A stretch of 6,111 bases of DNA, taken from NCBI GenBank assembly GCA_013205335.1, contig JABMNB010000628.1:1-6111 (forward strand). The letters are read 5' to 3'. Source of the DNA: Rhodospirillales bacterium. GTDB lineage: Bacteria > Pseudomonadota > Alphaproteobacteria > Reyranellales > Reyranellaceae. Both the position numbers and the translations under genes were made by a program. Positions 4,563-6,111 of the stretch are shown here, in pieces. Within the stretch, counting starts at the first letter, position 1. Every line of letters begins with the position of its first letter. The notes under the pieces are model-generated. The model searched no databases and was not told the origin of the DNA. It saw only the letters and a program-made list of their open reading frames with translations.

Positions 4563-6111
4563 CTATTCCGCGGCGGCGAGGCGCTGCTGGCTCTGCTGCG
4601 CGGCGACCTTGGCGCGGGCGAGATCCTCGCCGCGGCGCTTGTTGACGGCCGCACCGCCGCCCGAGGTCTCCGCGAACAACGAGAGCTTGTCCATATCCTC
4701 GTCGACCACCGGCTGCAAAGCGAGGTCGGTGTATTCGAGCCGCTTCGGGTCGTTCTTGACCTTCCGGCCGATGGCGATGCCTTGCAGGGTGAGGCGCGTG
4801 TAGATCTTGAGCTTGTGCCAGAAGTTGAGCGCGACCTTGAGATGGAACACGCCGATCGGCTCGATCGGCATGCCGTTGCGGCGGTCGAGCCGATACTTCA
4901 TGCGCACCGCGCCACCTTCCAGCGGATGCACGCCCTCGGCCTCGAACATGATCTTGAACATGGTCATGAAGTGCGCCGGCTCTGCCGGGTTACGGCCGGG
5001 GATCGCACCATGCCGGCGTGCCACCGTCTCGATGTGTTCGGGCGTGTAGTAGGACTTCCAGGCTTCGCGATAGACCTGCTCGAACTCCGCGTCGCTCATC
5101 TTGGGATGATGTACGCAGCGATGATGCACGTCGTACTTGTTGAGGTCGGGGTCCATCCAGACACCCTGCTTCCACAGGGTCTGGTGATCCTCCGAGCCGG
5201 GGAGCGGCGTCAGCATGAACAGCTCGAGGATGTCGAGCGGCAGCTCCTTCTTGATGATCTCCATGTCGCGCAGGATCGACGCACGCGTGTCGCCCGGGAA
5301 GCCCAGGATGTATCCCGCCCAGGTCGAGGCGCCGGTGTTATGCCACGCCTGCAGCATCTTTCGGTATTCGGTGATCTTGTTCTGGCGCTTCTTGGCGGCC
5401 AGCAGGTTGTCCGGATTGACGTTCTCGAGACCGATGAACACTCGATAGACGCCAGCCCAGCGCGCCTTGTGGATGAAGTTCGGGATGCGATGACACTGGG
5501 TGTCGACCTGGATGATCAGGGACAACTGGATGCCCTCGTTCTCCTTCAACTCGATGAGCCGGTCGAAGAAGTCTTCCCAGTGCTTGTTGCGGGCCATGTT
5601 GTCGTCGGTGATGAAGAACGACGTGATGCCCTGCTTGTAGTTCTGGCGGACGATCGCTTCGAGATCGTCGGCGGTGCGGAAGCGGCTCTTGCGGCCCTGC
5701 ACGTTGATGATCGTGCAGAACGAGCACTGGAATGGGCAGCCGCGGCCGAGGTCGAAGCTCGACATGCCGCCCTCGTTGCGCGCCAGCGCCGACGGCGGCA
5801 GGTGCGGGATGGGTGCGCCTTCGAGCCCCGGCAGGTCGTCCATGTAGTTGTAGAGCGGCTTCATGGTGCCGTTCATGGCGTCACGCATCACGAGGTCGAA
5901 TCGGCCTTCCTCGGCTTCGCCCGCGAATATCGAGACGCCCATGTCCATGGCTTCCTGGATCTCGGGCGGTATCACAGGCAGCATCGAGAGGCAGCCCGAC
6001 ACATGGAAGCCGCCGATTGCCACGGGAAAGCGGCCCTTCAGGAACTTGCGGGCGAGATCGACGGCATGCGGGAACTGGTTCGTCTGGACACCGACCAGGC
6101 AGATCAAGCCC
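4563..6111 (-). CDS. Cobalamin-binding-domain radical SAM protein, N-terminus cut by window edge
   Basis: An open frame of at least 515 complete codons that enters from the right edge; the TTG at 6107 is internal (Gly-Leu-Ile-Cys-Leu-Val precedes the first motif) and is not the start. Numbering from that Leu: residues 1-90 look like the second half of a B12-binding domain (VAIGGFHVSG at 29-38, FAGEAEEG at 61-68). The radical SAM core begins near 117 with Cys124-x3-Cys128-x2-Cys131 (GRGCPFQCSFCTI), which binds the 4Fe-4S cluster that cleaves S-adenosylmethionine. Core strands include FFITDDN (164-170), IGLEN (225-229), YILGFPGDT (266-274) and LTPLPGSEDH (299-308). A long C-terminal region contains a His-rich YDVHHRCVHHP segment (about residues 318-328) and a hydrophilic Gln/Ala-rich tail. 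Relatives methylate or rearrange unactivated carbons or act in lipid and cofactor biosynthesis (the hopanoid methylase HpnP has this architecture). The substrate here is unknown. No partner gene is visible in the window. Confidence 0.93.
   Translation of the reverse strand, partial: GLICLVGVQTNQFPHAVDLARKFLKGRFPVAIGGFHVSGCLSMLPVIPPEIQEAMDMGVSIFAGEAEEGRFDLVMRDAMNGTMKPLYNYMDDLPGLEGAPIPHLPPSALARNEGGMSSFDLGRGCPFQCSFCTIINVQGRKSRFRTADDLEAIVRQNYKQGITSFFITDDNMARNKHWEDFFDRLIELKENEGIQLSLIIQVDTQCHRIPNFIHKARWAGVYRVFIGLENVNPDNLLAAKKRQNKITEYRKMLQAWHNTGASTWAGYILGFPGDTRASILRDMEIIKKELPLDILELFMLTPLPGSEDHQTLWKQGVWMDPDLNKYDVHHRCVHHPKMSDAEFEQVYREAWKSYYTPEHIETVARRHGAIPGRNPAEPAHFMTMFKIMFEAEGVHPLEGGAVRMKYRLDRRNGMPIEPIGVFHLKVALNFWHKLKIYTRLTLQGIAIGRKVKNDPKRLEYTDLALQPVVDEDMDKLSLFAETSGGGAAVNKRRGEDLARAKVAAQQSQQRLAAAE

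Noticed and set aside
6105..6107. TTG at 6107 as the start of the radical SAM protein
   Set aside because: It would begin in the middle of a B12-binding domain, and the frame remains open to the window edge, so the true start is outside.

Overview
The window is GC-rich chromosomal DNA. The third-codon GC bias gives long spurious open frames on the opposite strands of the real genes. The gene content suggests an environmental alphaproteobacterium: a short alphaproteobacterial-style NAD kinase, an AbrB-type membrane protein, a TauD/TfdA-type dioxygenase, an unusual SDR and a B12-binding radical SAM protein. This assignment is inferred from family resemblance; no rRNA or marker gene fixes the species.

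Layout from left to right: (1) a nucleoside deaminase of the TadA/CMP-dCMP deaminase fold on the minus strand, with its C-terminus cut by the window edge; (2) a 100-130 nt divergent spacer; (3) an SDR oxidoreductase on the plus strand; (4) a gene-free stretch of about 416 bp (1258-1673); (5) a two-gene minus-strand unit, NAD kinase followed by an AbrB-family membrane protein, overlapping by 4 nt with a TTG start; (6) a divergent spacer of about 100 bp; (7) a TauD/TfdA-type Fe(II)/2-oxoglutarate dioxygenase on the plus strand; (8) a converging minus-strand cobalamin-binding radical SAM protein whose N-terminus lies beyond the right edge.

The most notable non-coding object is in the gap between the SDR and AbrB genes. 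It is a 176-bp sequence (1302-1477) with 17-bp terminal inverted repeats (one mismatch) and a perfect 8-bp direct repeat, TCTGATGG, abutting each end. This is the architecture of a non-autonomous transposable element (MITE) with its target-site duplication. Nested inside is a perfect 24-bp inverted repeat of the widely dispersed type that translates spuriously as CHPERSEG. Immediately downstream are a G9 tract and four 9-bp A-rich tandem units.

Most genes here look like independent single-gene units. Only nadK and the abrB-like gene are clearly linked, probably by translational coupling. No CRISPR array, tRNA, rRNA, phage module or recognisable defence system was seen. The coding genes belong to known families, and the MITE-like repeat is the best candidate for something undescribed.
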